64,000 bases of DNA. It comes from Glaciimonas soli (GTDB lineage Bacteria > Pseudomonadota > Gammaproteobacteria > Burkholderiales > Burkholderiaceae_D). The notes below the pieces were generated by a model, which saw only the letters and a list, made by a program, of their open reading frames with translations, was not told the origin of the DNA and made no database searches. Below are positions 36,949-47,020 of this stretch, piece after piece (the first letter of the stretch is position 1; every line of letters begins with the position of its first letter). The stretch is from assembly GCF_009497155.1 (NCBI RefSeq), contig NZ_WINI01000007.1, forward strand, positions 7,137 to 71,136, read 5' to 3'. The translations under genes and the position numbers were made by a program.

Positions 36949-37250
36949 AAATACTCCACAAATAAACACATGAAAAGATATAAACAATTTATGCAATTAA
37001 TTCTACATTGCAACATCCTACCAAAAACTATTCCGCATCGCGCTTAATTCATCATTTTGTAACAATTGCCTGCAAGAATTTACAATGCCATCTTACTTGT
37101 AAAAGCTGATCAACGTCCATGTGCAAAATAGCATTTCACTTGTATTTCGCACTTTTCGTACGACTTCAAACCTCGAAAATTTCACATTCATAATGCAAAC
37201 CAGCGTGACAAAACGTACACTACGTGCTTTGCTAATTGAGAATGTTTTAG
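36949..37250. other. Divergent intergenic region
   Basis: No gene, repeat or clear palindrome is seen in these 302 AT-rich bases between the histone-like gene and the Gcr gene. They should hold both promoters. Confidence 0.5.
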
Positions 37251-39404
37251 ATGCTGTCCACACTCAAAATCATTGCAGAAAATCCGAACTCTGACGATAT
37301 CAGCCACTTGACGGCACTGGTCGACGCCCTGCGCGCCAAGCGCCACGAATCAGCGACAGAGAATGTGCGGATGTTGACGCAGCTATTGCAGGGCAACCTT
37401 GAACAAGCCTGCGCATTACGCCACTATGTGTTGCGTCTCTATGCGCGCCGACGTCAGTCGAGCTTATATACCGATATTGGCATCTTGCCCAATGCTGGTT
37501 TTTTCACCGAGTTATTCCAACGTATTGCTTACCGCATCTTGCCACCGGCATTAGATGACACTTATCTGCGCGACTGTTTGGATCTTGTACTACCGGAGAA
37601 AGATGACTACGTCTGGATCGATGCGGCACAAAAAGATGAATGGCTCAATTTAATTGAGACACTTGCCAACGCGGCGCCCAGTAGTGAAAACGAAGCGCCG
37701 ATATCGTTGTCAGGCGAATCGCTCGAAAATAATGATGATAGCGCGCCAAACGCCGCTGCACTCGCCGTATCAAACGCCATCAAAGCAGAAGCCAGTGATG
37801 CGCGTGATCGCAGCAAGACGAAACTCGAATTGCTGGAGGCTATCCAAACTTTATCGTATCGCATCAGCGCCATGGGCCTGGAGCCATCGCTAATTCGTCT
37901 GTATCCACAAATAGAAGATTTCGAATCACCATTTTTGATGCAAAACGTAGAACTGCATCTCTATTTGGCCAGTTATTTACGCTCTCTTGAAGAAACTGCG
38001 GCGGATAGTCCCCCTCAGGCTCCCATTGAAGATACCAAGCATCTGCAGGTCATGCTGGATCAATGCGATGACATCGTCGCCAAAATCCGCAAGAACGCTT
38101 TAAAACGCGGCACCAGTGTTTCACTCACTTATTTATTGGTGCGCCTGGATCAAAGCATCGGTCGGCTACGTAAATTACTGGTGTTGATCGATATCAGTCT
38201 GGATGCTGAGACCGAAAATGAAGCGGCAGCACATCCCAAACGACTAGCAGCGCTGACCTTGGCGCAAGAACTGATAGCAGCGCATAACCGCAAATACGTG
38301 ATCCGTGAGCTATTCGCGGACAATATCAATTTGTTGGCACGCAATGTTACTGAAAATGCCAGCCGCACTGGCGAGCATTACATCGCCGAAACACGTAGTG
38401 AATACGGCGCCATGTTTCGTTCGGCTGCAGGTGCCGGTTTCATCATCGGCTTTATGGCGATGTTTAAAATTCTGTACTCGTATTTACGTGCCGCTCCGTT
38501 GGTAGAAGCCTTTTTGTTTAGCATGAATTATTCGCTAGGTTTCATGCTCATTCACGTGCTGCATTTCACGGTCGCAACCAAACAGCCGGCGATGACAGCG
38601 TCCCGCATCGCTGCCGGATTGCATAGTAAAGATGGCAGGAATATCGATCTCGATAGCTTGGTTGACTTAATGGTGAAAGTATTTCGCACGCAGTTCATTG
38701 CTGTCGCAGGTAATTTATTGCTGGCTTTTCCAGTTGCTTATTTGATTGGTGAAGGCTATTTGTATTTTTTCGGCCACAATCTAGTCACACCAGATAAGGC
38801 GCAGCATCTCTTGCATGATCTGGATCCGATACGTAGTCTGGCTTTTTTTCATGCGGCCATTGCAGGTGTTTGTTTATTTTTGGCGGGCCTGATTTCTGGG
38901 TATTACGACAACCGCGCCCTGTATACCAATATGGCAAAACGGGTTGAGCGCGCCGCCTGGTTGCGTAGCATGCTTGGCGCTGAACGCTTGAGCCGATTTG
39001 GCAATTATTTGGAGCGCAATCTTGGCGGCTTGATGGGGAATTTCTATTTCGGTATTTTGCTTGGCACCATCGGCACCATCGGCTTTTTGATCGGTTTACC
39101 GATTGATATCCGCCACATCACATTTTCCTCGGCCAATTTTTCCTTCGCCTTAATTGGTTTGGATAATCATATCGATTTAAGCACAGCGGTGCGTTCGATT
39201 ATCGGTGTATTTGGCATAGGAATGATTAATTTGTGGGTGAGTTTTTCATTAGCCTTATTTGTCGCGTTGCGCTCTCGTCAAGTGCGCTTCCGCCAGGGCT
39301 TGGCCTTAAGCAAAGCGGTATGGAAGCGTTTTTTGAAGCGACCAATTGATTTTTTCGTGCCGCCGAGAAGCGCAAAATTAGCAAACGAAGATGAGCAGGT
39401 ATAG
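37251..39404 (+). CDS. Gcr-type 'site-specific recombinase' family membrane protein
   Basis: The 717-residue protein belongs by its whole layout to the family annotated as site-specific recombinase (Gcr). The N-terminal half is soluble and helical (RHYVLRLYARRRQSSLYTDIGILPNAGFFTEL near 65-95). The second half has about seven membrane helices (for example AGAGFIIGFMAMFKILYSY, LLLAFPVAYLIGEGYLYFF). It lacks the catalytic motifs of tyrosine or serine recombinases, so the historical name is doubtful and a membrane function seems more likely. It ends near a dRS3-like repeat pair. Confidence 0.85.
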   Translation: MLSTLKIIAENPNSDDISHLTALVDALRAKRHESATENVRMLTQLLQGNLEQACALRHYVLRLYARRRQSSLYTDIGILPNAGFFTELFQRIAYRILPPALDDTYLRDCLDLVLPEKDDYVWIDAAQKDEWLNLIETLANAAPSSENEAPISLSGESLENNDDSAPNAAALAVSNAIKAEASDARDRSKTKLELLEAIQTLSYRISAMGLEPSLIRLYPQIEDFESPFLMQNVELHLYLASYLRSLEETAADSPPQAPIEDTKHLQVMLDQCDDIVAKIRKNALKRGTSVSLTYLLVRLDQSIGRLRKLLVLIDISLDAETENEAAAHPKRLAALTLAQELIAAHNRKYVIRELFADNINLLARNVTENASRTGEHYIAETRSEYGAMFRSAAGAGFIIGFMAMFKILYSYLRAAPLVEAFLFSMNYSLGFMLIHVLHFTVATKQPAMTASRIAAGLHSKDGRNIDLDSLVDLMVKVFRTQFIAVAGNLLLAFPVAYLIGEGYLYFFGHNLVTPDKAQHLLHDLDPIRSLAFFHAAIAGVCLFLAGLISGYYDNRALYTNMAKRVERAAWLRSMLGAERLSRFGNYLERNLGGLMGNFYFGILLGTIGTIGFLIGLPIDIRHITFSSANFSFALIGLDNHIDLSTAVRSIIGVFGIGMINLWVSFSLALFVALRSRQVRFRQGLALSKAVWKRFLKRPIDFFVPPRSAKLANEDEQV

Positions 39405-39447
39405 TCTTGAAAATGGTTTAAGGTAATGCCAAACAATCGGCTTGCCC

Positions 39448-39512
39448 CGTCATCCCCGCGAACGCGAGGATCCAAATTGCGCAACATGGATTCCCGCGTT
39501 CGCGGGAATGAC
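39448..39512. repeat. Paired dRS3-like palindromes
   Basis: An inverted pair of the same element as at 36256-36322, 44 bases after the Gcr gene. The right copy holds the intact palindrome ATTCCCGCGTTCGCGGGAAT. Confidence 0.85.
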
Positions 39513-39603
39513 AAGCTTATTTCAAAACCTACGGTTGATTTTGCTTAGATAATCCCAAACAATAAATTTTTCTGCTTGCTTTCATTTAAACAGGAATAGC
39601 CCG

Positions 39604-40986
39604 ATGGTGATGCGATTGTTATCCAGACTATTGATCGCACTTTTGTGTCTCGTCATCGCCGCCTGTGCAGCGCTGCCCGATGTCAGCAATCTCAGTGACG
39701 TAGAATCGACAACAACATCCACCTCTTACATCGCGCCTACATCCGCATCCTTACTGGCGACAAAACTACAACACACTCAAGTCAATTTGCAGCAATTGGC
39801 AGCCTTGGAAAAAACCGCCAGTAACAGCCCTGTCATCACTGGCAACAAAGTCACCTTATTATTCGATGGTCCGGAAACCACAGACGCGATGATGGTCGCC
39901 ATTGCCAATGCGAAAAGCCATATCAATTTCGAAACCTACATTTTTGATCAGGATGAACTGGGACAGCGTTTTGCCGATTTATTGATTGCCAAACAACGTG
40001 CCGGAGTACAAGTCAACATCATCTACGACAGCGTCGGCACAATAGGGACGCCATCCGAATTTTTCGAACGGATGCGTAATGCGGGTATCCATTTGGTGGA
40101 ATTCAACCCGGTAAATCCTCTCAAACGTTTTGGTCGTTGGCGCTTGAACAATCGTGACCATCGGAAAATTCTCATCGTTGATGGCAAGATTGCTTTTACT
40201 GGCGGCGTGAACATTAGCGCTGCTTATGCGAATAGCTCTTTATTTCGCGCCTTCAAGCATCCACACCCGGCAACCGCAACAATTGGCTGGCGCGATACCC
40301 ATATTCAGATAGAAGGCCCCGCCGTCGCGCAATTACAGCTAGCATTTCTACGAAACTGGGTAAGGCAACGCACTGGCACATCGGATGATACGGAGACATT
40401 AGAAGATCTGGATTATTTTCCAGCATTGCCGCTCGCTGGCGACAAAGCGCTACGCGTGCTGACTAGTCGGCCCGGTGGTGACTATGCGCTTTATAAAACC
40501 TATATTCTGGCCATCCGCAACGCCAAACAAACTATCCATATCACCACTCCCTACTTCGCACCTGATCCTCAGATGTTGCAAGAATTGCTGAACGCGGCAC
40601 ATCGTGGCGTCAAAGTGGTGATGATATTTCCCAGTGTTTCCGATAGCGGATTGGTATTCCAGGCCGGGCAATCGTACTACGATCAATTACTTGATGCAGG
40701 CATTAAAATTTATCAGTTGAGGGCCGCCGTACTCCATGCAAAAACCGCCGTGATTGACGGAACCTGGTCAACCGTCGGTTCTGCCAATCTCGACATCCGC
40801 AGTTTTCTGCATAATTATGAAGCCAATGTCGTAGTGTTAGATGCCGCGTTTGGCGGTGAAATGGAAAGCGCTTTTTCTGAAGATATCAGTAATGCCGATG
40901 AAATCAGCGCTGAGTCATGGAATCGGCGTTCCATGACGCAAAGAATCAAAGAGTGGATCGCTCAGACGCTCAAATATTGGCTCTAA
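39604..40986 (+). CDS. Cardiolipin synthase-like phospholipase D protein
   Basis: The 460-residue protein has a lipoprotein-type signal with Cys21 in VIAACA. Two HKD motifs are present: H186-x-K188-x4-D193 (DHRKILIVDG, then TGGVNIS) and H377-x-K379-x4-D384 (LHAKTAVIDG, then GSANLDIRS). This is the PLD fold of ClsA/ClsB/ClsC enzymes that condense phospholipids to cardiolipin. AGGA precedes the ATG. A lipidated N-terminus in place of the two helices of ClsA is notable, and a general phospholipase D role is the alternative. Confidence 0.88.
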   Translation: MVMRLLSRLLIALLCLVIAACAALPDVSNLSDVESTTTSTSYIAPTSASLLATKLQHTQVNLQQLAALEKTASNSPVITGNKVTLLFDGPETTDAMMVAIANAKSHINFETYIFDQDELGQRFADLLIAKQRAGVQVNIIYDSVGTIGTPSEFFERMRNAGIHLVEFNPVNPLKRFGRWRLNNRDHRKILIVDGKIAFTGGVNISAAYANSSLFRAFKHPHPATATIGWRDTHIQIEGPAVAQLQLAFLRNWVRQRTGTSDDTETLEDLDYFPALPLAGDKALRVLTSRPGGDYALYKTYILAIRNAKQTIHITTPYFAPDPQMLQELLNAAHRGVKVVMIFPSVSDSGLVFQAGQSYYDQLLDAGIKIYQLRAAVLHAKTAVIDGTWSTVGSANLDIRSFLHNYEANVVVLDAAFGGEMESAFSEDISNADEISAESWNRRSMTQRIKEWIAQTLKYWL

Positions 40987-41137
40987 AATATTTTTTCATA
41001 AGCTTGTAAGGTTCTCTCCCTAAGTACGACTTATGCGATAACAGGTCACGAAACAAACAAGTCCATGTTGTGACCTGCTGCCTTGACAGGCATAGATCGT
41101 TTGCAATTTTATTTCTCCACTTAGGAACTAACTTACT

Positions 41138-41428
41138 ATGAACAAATTCACATTCGCTGTAATTACCGCCGCCATCGCCTTCTCCAGTGCCGGAGCTTCT
41201 GCAGCTGACACAATGACGCAAGGCACTATGGCACAACCAAACAGCATGCAAATGACTGGTGACATGCAGAAAAAAGATGGCGCCATGATGATGAAAAAAG
41301 GGAGTGAGATGAAAATGGATAAAGACATGTCTATGAACAAAATGGACAAAGATATGGATAAAAAAATGGCCAAGCCTATGCACAAAAAACCGCTGCTTAG
41401 CCCTACTCCAATCAATCGGGGCGCATAA
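41138..41428 (+). CDS. Pentapeptide MXKDX repeat protein
   Basis: The 96-residue protein has a signal peptide (about 1-22, SAGASAA) followed by a Met/Lys/Asp-rich stretch with repeats such as MDKDM, MNKMDKDMDKKM. This matches the small secreted betaproteobacterial family built from Met-Xaa-Lys-Asp-Xaa units. AGGAACTAACTTACT precedes the ATG. The Met-rich composition could bind copper or scavenge oxidants, but function is unknown. Confidence 0.88.
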   Translation: MNKFTFAVITAAIAFSSAGASAADTMTQGTMAQPNSMQMTGDMQKKDGAMMMKKGSEMKMDKDMSMNKMDKDMDKKMAKPMHKKPLLSPTPINRGA

Positions 41429-41460
41429 TTTTTATTGCATCGGTTAACACAGATATAAAA

Positions 41461-41490
41461 AATGGCTGAGATATTTTCTCAGCCATTTTT
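41461..41490. terminator. Bidirectional intrinsic terminator
   Basis: AATGGCTGAGA and TCTCAGCCATT pair perfectly around TATTT, with A and T runs at the two ends. It separates the converging MXKDX and aceA genes. Confidence 0.9.
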
Positions 41491-41533
41491 TTGACCTGCG
41501 AAGAGCACGGCATGCCGCCCCCACATTCTTAAT

Positions 41534-42835
41534 TTACGCGACCTTCTGATCGAAAAACTGCTCATCTTCGGTTGAGCCATGCAATGCCGTCGTTGAGGAA
41601 TTACCTTGCTGAATAACTTGGGTCACTGCATCGAAATAACCCGTACCGACTTCGCGCTGATGTTTCACTGCGGTGAAGCCCTTTTCTGCTGCGGCGAATT
41701 CGTTTTCTTGTAATTCGACGAAAGCAGACATTTGGTTACGCGCATAACCGTATGCCAGATTGAACATCGAATAATTCAGAGAATGGAAACCGGCCAATGT
41801 GATGAACTGGAATTTATACCCCATTGCGCCCAATTCTTTCTGGAACTTGGCGATAGTGGCATCGTCCAGATTCTTTTTCCAGTTAAACGATGGCGAACAG
41901 TTATACGCCAACATTTTTCCTGGATACCTGGCGTGCACTGCTTCAGCAAACTTCTTGGCAAAAGCTAAATCAGGCTTACCAGTTTCACACCAGACCAAGT
42001 CAGCATATTCCGCATACGCGATCGCACGGGCAATTGCTTGATCAATACCTGGGCGTGTTTTGAAAAAACCTTCGACGGTGCGCTCGCCCGTCAAAAATGG
42101 CTTGTCCAAATCATCCACGTCTGATGTCAGCAAATCGGCCGCTTCTGCATCAGTACGGGCAATGACTAAAGTTGGTGTGCCTGATACGTCGGCAGCCAGC
42201 CGTGCTGCATTCAGTTTTTCAACTGCTTCACGCGTTGGCACCAACACTTTACCGCCCATATGCCCACATTTTTTGACCGATGCCAGTTGATCTTCAAAGT
42301 GAACACCGGACGCGCCAGCGTCAATCATGGACTTCATTAATTCATACGCGTTTAACACGCCGCCGAAACCGGCTTCAGCATCGGCAATGATAGGTGCGAA
42401 ATAATCGACATCGTTTTTGCCTTCCGACCATTGAATCTGATCAGCGCGCGTAAACGTATTATTGATACGCTTAACCACCATAGGGACAGAGTTTGCCGGA
42501 TACAGCGATTGATCCGGGTACATTTCACCTGCCAGATTCGCATCACCGGCCACCTGCCAGCCAGACAAATAGATCGCTTTCAAACCAGCTTTGACTTGTT
42601 GCATCGCCTGATTACCGGTCAATGCACCCAGCGTATTAACGAAGGGTTCGGTATTGAGTAAGTGCCATAGCTTTTCGGCACCACGCTTGGCCAATGTGTG
42701 CTCAACCTGAACCGAACCACGCAAACGCACCACATCTTCTGCCGAGTAGTTGCGCTTGACGCCTTTCCAGCGTGGGTTCTCGGCCCAGTCTTTAGCCAAA
42801 GCTTGAACTTGTTGTTCGCGTGTTTGAGTTGTCAT
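41534..42835 (-). CDS. aceA: Isocitrate lyase
   Basis: The enzyme cleaves isocitrate to glyoxylate and succinate in the glyoxylate bypass, used for growth on acetate or fatty acids. It has 433 residues (E. coli AceA has 434). The catalytic signature KKCGHMGGK places the active Cys at 190, and metal-binding [10 protein letters not shown]-like sequence is at about 151-159 (ADAEAGFGG). CTCCTG on the plus strand gives a CAGGAG ribosome binding site. A perfect 16-base palindrome about 100 bases upstream is a likely operator. Confidence 0.97.
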   Translation of the reverse strand: MTTQTREQQVQALAKDWAENPRWKGVKRNYSAEDVVRLRGSVQVEHTLAKRGAEKLWHLLNTEPFVNTLGALTGNQAMQQVKAGLKAIYLSGWQVAGDANLAGEMYPDQSLYPANSVPMVVKRINNTFTRADQIQWSEGKNDVDYFAPIIADAEAGFGGVLNAYELMKSMIDAGASGVHFEDQLASVKKCGHMGGKVLVPTREAVEKLNAARLAADVSGTPTLVIARTDAEAADLLTSDVDDLDKPFLTGERTVEGFFKTRPGIDQAIARAIAYAEYADLVWCETGKPDLAFAKKFAEAVHARYPGKMLAYNCSPSFNWKKNLDDATIAKFQKELGAMGYKFQFITLAGFHSLNYSMFNLAYGYARNQMSAFVELQENEFAAAEKGFTAVKHQREVGTGYFDAVTQVIQQGNSSTTALHGSTEDEQFFDQKVA

Positions 42836-43236
42836 GTTATTTCTCCTGTTGAGAATGCAAATGAAAATAAACCAAAAAAATCGGATAGAGCATTGAATGC
42901 CATGGATTAATCATAGGCTTTTCCACGCACAGCAACAATGTCTTATATAAGACACATAACTATTTTTATTTCTTTTTAAATCAATTAGTTAATCACGATT
43001 TTTTGCGATACGGAACGATATTTCTGTAAATGAAATATATAAATGTTGCTGCGCATTTTCATTTTCCGCATTATGAAATGAGAATTTTGTATGGTGAGAT
43101 TATGTGAAAGTGCGTGAATTATTCACTTTGTAGTGGATGTAAACAACGATCGACACCTTCTCAACTTGAAGAGACTTGATAGATTGCAATAACTAAGCCC
43201 ATACTATGCGAGTGAAAAAACTACAAGGAGTCCATC
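42836..43236. other. Divergent aceA / DUF2252 promoter region
   Basis: These 401 AT-rich bases hold no gene. The one strong signal is the palindrome at 42939-42954; AAGGAG at 43225-43230 serves the DUF2252 start. Confidence 0.6.
42939..42954. promoter_or_regulatory. Perfect palindromic operator upstream of aceA
   Basis: TGTCTTATATAAGACA is fully self-complementary over 16 bases, 104 bases from the aceA start. Its form suits a dimeric regulator of glyoxylate genes; I cannot assign which family binds it. Confidence 0.65.
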
Positions 43237-44457
43237 GTGGTAAATGTCGTCCGCCGCATTCAAGAATATAACGTTGGCCGTGACCCAGATCGACTCAGCA
43301 TGAAGTATAAAAATATGCGCAGCAGCCCGTTTGTTTTTTTACGGGGTACCTGTCATCTTTTTTACGAAAATCTTCCAAAAAGCGGCATCTTTAAAGTTGG
43401 TGCCAAGTCGGCGCCGCTAGCCTGGATTTGCGGCGATATGCATTTGGAAAATTTTGGTAGCTACAAGGGTGATAATCGCCTCGTTTATTTCGACATGAAC
43501 GATTTTGACGAGGCATCACTGGCACCAGCGACATGGGAAATTGTGCGTTTGCTGACCAGCATACAGATAGGTGCAGCAAGTTTTTCGGCCAGCCTTATCG
43601 AAGCCAACAAACTATGCCAGGACTTTCTCGACGCTTACATTGCAGCGCTTAGCCTCGGTAAGCCGCGATGGGTAGAGCGAGACACAGCAGTAGGCATAGT
43701 TGGCAGCCTGCTCAACAGCTTGCGTGAGCGGCAACGATCAAGTTATCTTGATAGTCGCACTGAGCGCAAAGGCAGAGCCAGACAGCGTGTCATCCGTATC
43801 GACGGCAAAAAAGCCTTGGCAGTCACCGACAAGCAACGCGCCAAAGTGACGACTTTCATGGAGAAGTTCGCTGCCGAACAAGGGCATCCTGATTTCTATA
43901 AAGTATTAGATGTGGCACGCCGTATCGCCGGCACCGGTAGCCTCGGTGTAGAGCGTTACATCATTCTGGTGCAAGGCAAGGGTTCGCCGAATGGCAACTA
44001 TCTGCTGGATTTAAAACAAGCTGCGCCCTGTTCGCTAGCGGCATTTTTGAAAGTGCCACAACCTAAATGGTCCAACGATGCCGAACGCGTAGTAACCATA
44101 CAGCGCCGTGTACAAGCAGTTTCCATGGCCTTCTTGCAAGCGGTCACCATCGGCAAGAAGAGCTATATCCTGCGCGGCTTGCAACCTACAGAAGACCGGG
44201 TTTCCCTGGATCGGGCGACACGCTCTATGGATGAATTGAAAGCCGTGATGCAAACCATGGGGCATCTCGTCGCTTGGGGGCAGCTACGCAGCTCTGGCAG
44301 AGCAGGCTCAGCGATTGCAGATGATCTGATCGCGTTTGCGCAAAATGAAAAGTGGAAAAAGCAAATGCTAATCGCAGCGCATGACTGCGCCGCGCAAGTA
44401 AATAAGGATTGGAAAACTTATAGCAAAGCTTATGATGATGGCGAGTTTGAGGTGTAA
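43237..44457 (+). CDS. DUF2252 family protein
   Basis: The 406-residue protein starts with GTG at 43237 behind AAGGAG. The family core is FVFLRGTCHLFYENL (about 29-43), WICGDMHLENFGSY and LVYFDMNDFDEA (about 90-97), a layout resembling aminoglycoside phosphotransferase-like kinases with an HxxN-type catalytic loop (GDMHLENF) and a metal Asp (DMNDFD). Substrate unknown. It is divergent from aceA. Confidence 0.85.
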   Translation: MVNVVRRIQEYNVGRDPDRLSMKYKNMRSSPFVFLRGTCHLFYENLPKSGIFKVGAKSAPLAWICGDMHLENFGSYKGDNRLVYFDMNDFDEASLAPATWEIVRLLTSIQIGAASFSASLIEANKLCQDFLDAYIAALSLGKPRWVERDTAVGIVGSLLNSLRERQRSSYLDSRTERKGRARQRVIRIDGKKALAVTDKQRAKVTTFMEKFAAEQGHPDFYKVLDVARRIAGTGSLGVERYIILVQGKGSPNGNYLLDLKQAAPCSLAAFLKVPQPKWSNDAERVVTIQRRVQAVSMAFLQAVTIGKKSYILRGLQPTEDRVSLDRATRSMDELKAVMQTMGHLVAWGQLRSSGRAGSAIADDLIAFAQNEKWKKQMLIAAHDCAAQVNKDWKTYSKAYDDGEFEV

Positions 44458-44569
44458 ATTCGTGATGTATCATCATCTTCGCTTTCAAGCATAAAGATCT
44501 ACACAAGCAAGCAATGGAATGCAAGTCGGACGGCGCTACGCTGTTCCGACCTGCGCACTCAATTACAAA

Positions 44570-46549
44570 TTACGACCAACGCAAAACCGGTGGTCGGGTA
44601 TAGCCCAATACACCTTCCGTATATCCTACCAACGACTGCATGAAATACGTGTCGCCCGCCAGCGTAATTTTGACGTCATACCAGCCCTGCGTGGTTGTCA
44701 GTGATAACGTCACACTGGACTTAGGCGCAACCGTAATAGTTTGACTGATTTGGCCAGTAGAAGTAACCCGATCGAGCACAGTGAAGACAGCGCTATTGGT
44801 CGTGCCAGTATTGTCAAGCAAGATACTGACTGGTTGACCTGCGCCATTGTTCGTCAACCGTACTTGCGGTTCCGGCTGACCTTGCCACGCCGTTGCATTT
44901 AAATACCCTTGGAAACGGCGATAGAACTGATTGGGCCCGATCATTTCCATGTCGTAAAAACCTTTGCCGTAGGCGATGGCATGCCAATAGTCTTTTCCAC
45001 CTGAATTCGGCGCAATCAAATATTGATAAGGATTATCGGTGCGATAGTTATTGACGTTGATTTGCAAGGCAACCGATTTGCTGCCGCCATTGTTCCAATT
45101 TGTCCAAACCTCTTTATTGGTTAAATCTTGTGTTAGCCAGCCATCAAGTTGATAAGGTTGGATACGCAAAGGTTTTTGTCCAGCCTCAAAAACCGGCATG
45201 ACGGTATTCGGCGCGGGTGCTGTCGGTGTCGGTAAAGTTTGTTGAGAATTTGCCAGCGTGACCAATGCTGCGGTATTCGGCAACACAGGGAAAGAATTAT
45301 TCACACTACTGAAGTTAAAGCAGGAAGTTAAATCACCACAGACGCTACGTCGCCATGCGCTGATATTGGGACAAGTCACGCCCGTCCATTTTTCTAAAAA
45401 TTGCAAAGTGGAAGTATGATCAAACACTTCACTCGCGACATAACCGCCGGTACTCCATGGCGAACAGACGATGGTTGGCACGCGTGAACCCAAACCAATC
45501 GACACACCACTGATGAACTCATTTGTGGTTCCAGTCGGTGGTGTTGGTGTAGTAACGTGATCGTAAAAGCCACCGTTTTCATCGTAAGTCAGAATGAATA
45601 CTGTTTTCGCCCATACCGCCGGGTTCGATGCCAATGCGCTCAGATATTGGTTGACGTAATCGACGCCGACATTCGGCGAGTAAGCAGGATGTTCCGATTG
45701 CGCAGCAGGAGCGACGATCCATGACACCGCAGGCAGCGTATTGTTCGTCACATCATTCTGGAAATCCGACAATGCGCGGGTCTGTCTGCCATTGATGTAA
45801 AGCGGTGATGTCGTCGGTAAATTGGTGAATTGCTTAAACCACGCTAACGCATTGTCGTCATAGTTATCGGCAGCTTGATAAACACGCCAGGAAACGCCGG
45901 CATTCTGCAATGCTTCTGGATAGGTCTGCCAAGTCAACGTGCCGTAGGTAAAACTATTGGTATCAATCGGGCCACCGTTTGTCCCCGCCGGATCAACGCC
46001 ACCGCTCATTAAAAATAGACGATTGGGATTAGTCGATGTGCGCGCTGAACAGAAATAGTTATCGCATAAAGTGAACGCATCAGCCAATGCATAGTGATAT
46101 GGAATGTCGTTGCGGTTGAAATACGTTGCTGAATTTAAGGTTTTTTCAGGTATCCATTTATCGCTGCGACCGTAATCCCATGCTGCAGTGCCTGTCGTTA
46201 AATCATGTGCCACGTCACCCAACCATTGCCCGGCAACAGCGGTGGTATTTAAATGCCAGGGCGTGTACAAATTCCCGCTGCCATCGTTTTGTGAAAACAC
46301 ATTGTGAGTTGTACTTTGGATAGTGGCGGCATGGTCGTCATTAAAACCACGTGCTCCTTTGATGGTGCCAAAGTAGTGGTCAAACGACCGGTTTTCCTGA
46401 CAAAGAATAACGACATGCGCGATGGAACCCAAGGTTCCTGTAGTTGCTGGTGCTGCAATGGCTTTCATCAATGCTGGCGGCAGCATGGTGGTGCCAATGG
46501 CGGCCATAGAGTTTTGAATAAATTTCCGACGATCAATAGGTGGTGTCAT
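44570..46549 (-). CDS. TAT-exported phospholipase C
   Basis: The 659-residue protein starts with a twin-arginine signal (DRRKFIQNSMAAIG, about 6-19). The phosphoesterase domain (about 40-430) shows CQENRSFDHYFGT with the nucleophile region, and later LTYDENGGFYDHVTTP and GLGSRVPTIVCSPW. Two small beta domains of bacterial phospholipases C fill about 470-655. It should be folded in the cytosol and exported to hydrolyse phosphatidylcholine or related lipids, possibly for phosphate. Acid phosphatase AcpA is related but lacks the C-terminal domains. Haemolytic activity cannot be judged. Confidence 0.9.
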   Translation of the reverse strand: MTPPIDRRKFIQNSMAAIGTTMLPPALMKAIAAPATTGTLGSIAHVVILCQENRSFDHYFGTIKGARGFNDDHAATIQSTTHNVFSQNDGSGNLYTPWHLNTTAVAGQWLGDVAHDLTTGTAAWDYGRSDKWIPEKTLNSATYFNRNDIPYHYALADAFTLCDNYFCSARTSTNPNRLFLMSGGVDPAGTNGGPIDTNSFTYGTLTWQTYPEALQNAGVSWRVYQAADNYDDNALAWFKQFTNLPTTSPLYINGRQTRALSDFQNDVTNNTLPAVSWIVAPAAQSEHPAYSPNVGVDYVNQYLSALASNPAVWAKTVFILTYDENGGFYDHVTTPTPPTGTTNEFISGVSIGLGSRVPTIVCSPWSTGGYVASEVFDHTSTLQFLEKWTGVTCPNISAWRRSVCGDLTSCFNFSSVNNSFPVLPNTAALVTLANSQQTLPTPTAPAPNTVMPVFEAGQKPLRIQPYQLDGWLTQDLTNKEVWTNWNNGGSKSVALQINVNNYRTDNPYQYLIAPNSGGKDYWHAIAYGKGFYDMEMIGPNQFYRRFQGYLNATAWQGQPEPQVRLTNNGAGQPVSILLDNTGTTNSAVFTVLDRVTSTGQISQTITVAPKSSVTLSLTTTQGWYDVKITLAGDTYFMQSLVGYTEGVLGYTRPPVLRWS

Positions 46550-46591
46550 ATCCGCGCCTTAAAGTAGAGTGGAATTAATGTGAACCTGAGA

Positions 46592-46693
46592 AGGGCTTAC
46601 GCAAAATCACCCCAACAGCGTTGCGCCTCCTGGCCGTACAGTTCGTACTGCCTTGGTCGTTGCGCCTTGCTGGGACGCTTTTGCGTAAGCCCT
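46592..46693. mobile_element. MITE-like 102-base palindromic element
   Basis: Perfect 15-base terminal inverted repeats AGGGCTTACGCAAAA (46592-46606) and its complement (46679-46693) enclose an imperfect palindrome. The centre is GTACAGTTCGTAC, flanked by two direct CGTTGCGCC copies (46619-46627 and 46658-46666). No coding capacity is present. No target duplication is obvious. Confidence 0.65.
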
Positions 46694-46744
46694 AATTAGT
46701 GCGTAGAAAAATGCAAAAAACAGTCGATCGACGGCCGACGTGCA

Positions 46745-46781
46745 CCGTCAAATAATTTCCGCACGGAAAATTATTTGACGG
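46745..46781. other. Long hairpin upstream of the phospholipase gene
   Basis: CCGTCAAATAATTT (46745-46758) pairs with AAATTATTTGACGG (46768-46781); a short inner CCG/CGG pair closes a loop of three, with a one-base bulge. It could be a terminator relic or a protein site. Confidence 0.55.
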
Positions 46782-47020
46782 ATTATTGATAGAAAATATG
46801 ACCCGCTAATGACAGCAAGTGGTATGTCGTTTTTTGGAGATGGGGATAACTAACTCAAATGAATTGAGTGTTTTTTGTGATAGAAGGCATGCTAAAAAAT
46901 TGGCTATGCTTCGTTTGGAAGTAAGAAATATGTGACCGATCATCAGCGCATGCGAGTTGCAACACGCTAAGGCATTCATCATAAAATTTGAGGTGATGCC
47001 TAGGCAGACATCATGCGCAA

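Larger units (their letters stand above)
46550..47020. other. Repeat-bearing region upstream of the phospholipase gene
   Basis: No credible gene is seen in 471 bases. It contains a ~100-base MITE-like palindrome and a separate long hairpin (both listed). Confidence 0.6.

Noticed and set aside
37251-39404. Mobile element based on the 'site-specific recombinase' family name
   Set aside because: No catalytic recombinase motifs, attachment sites or flanking repeats of an insertion; the protein is a conserved chromosomal membrane protein.
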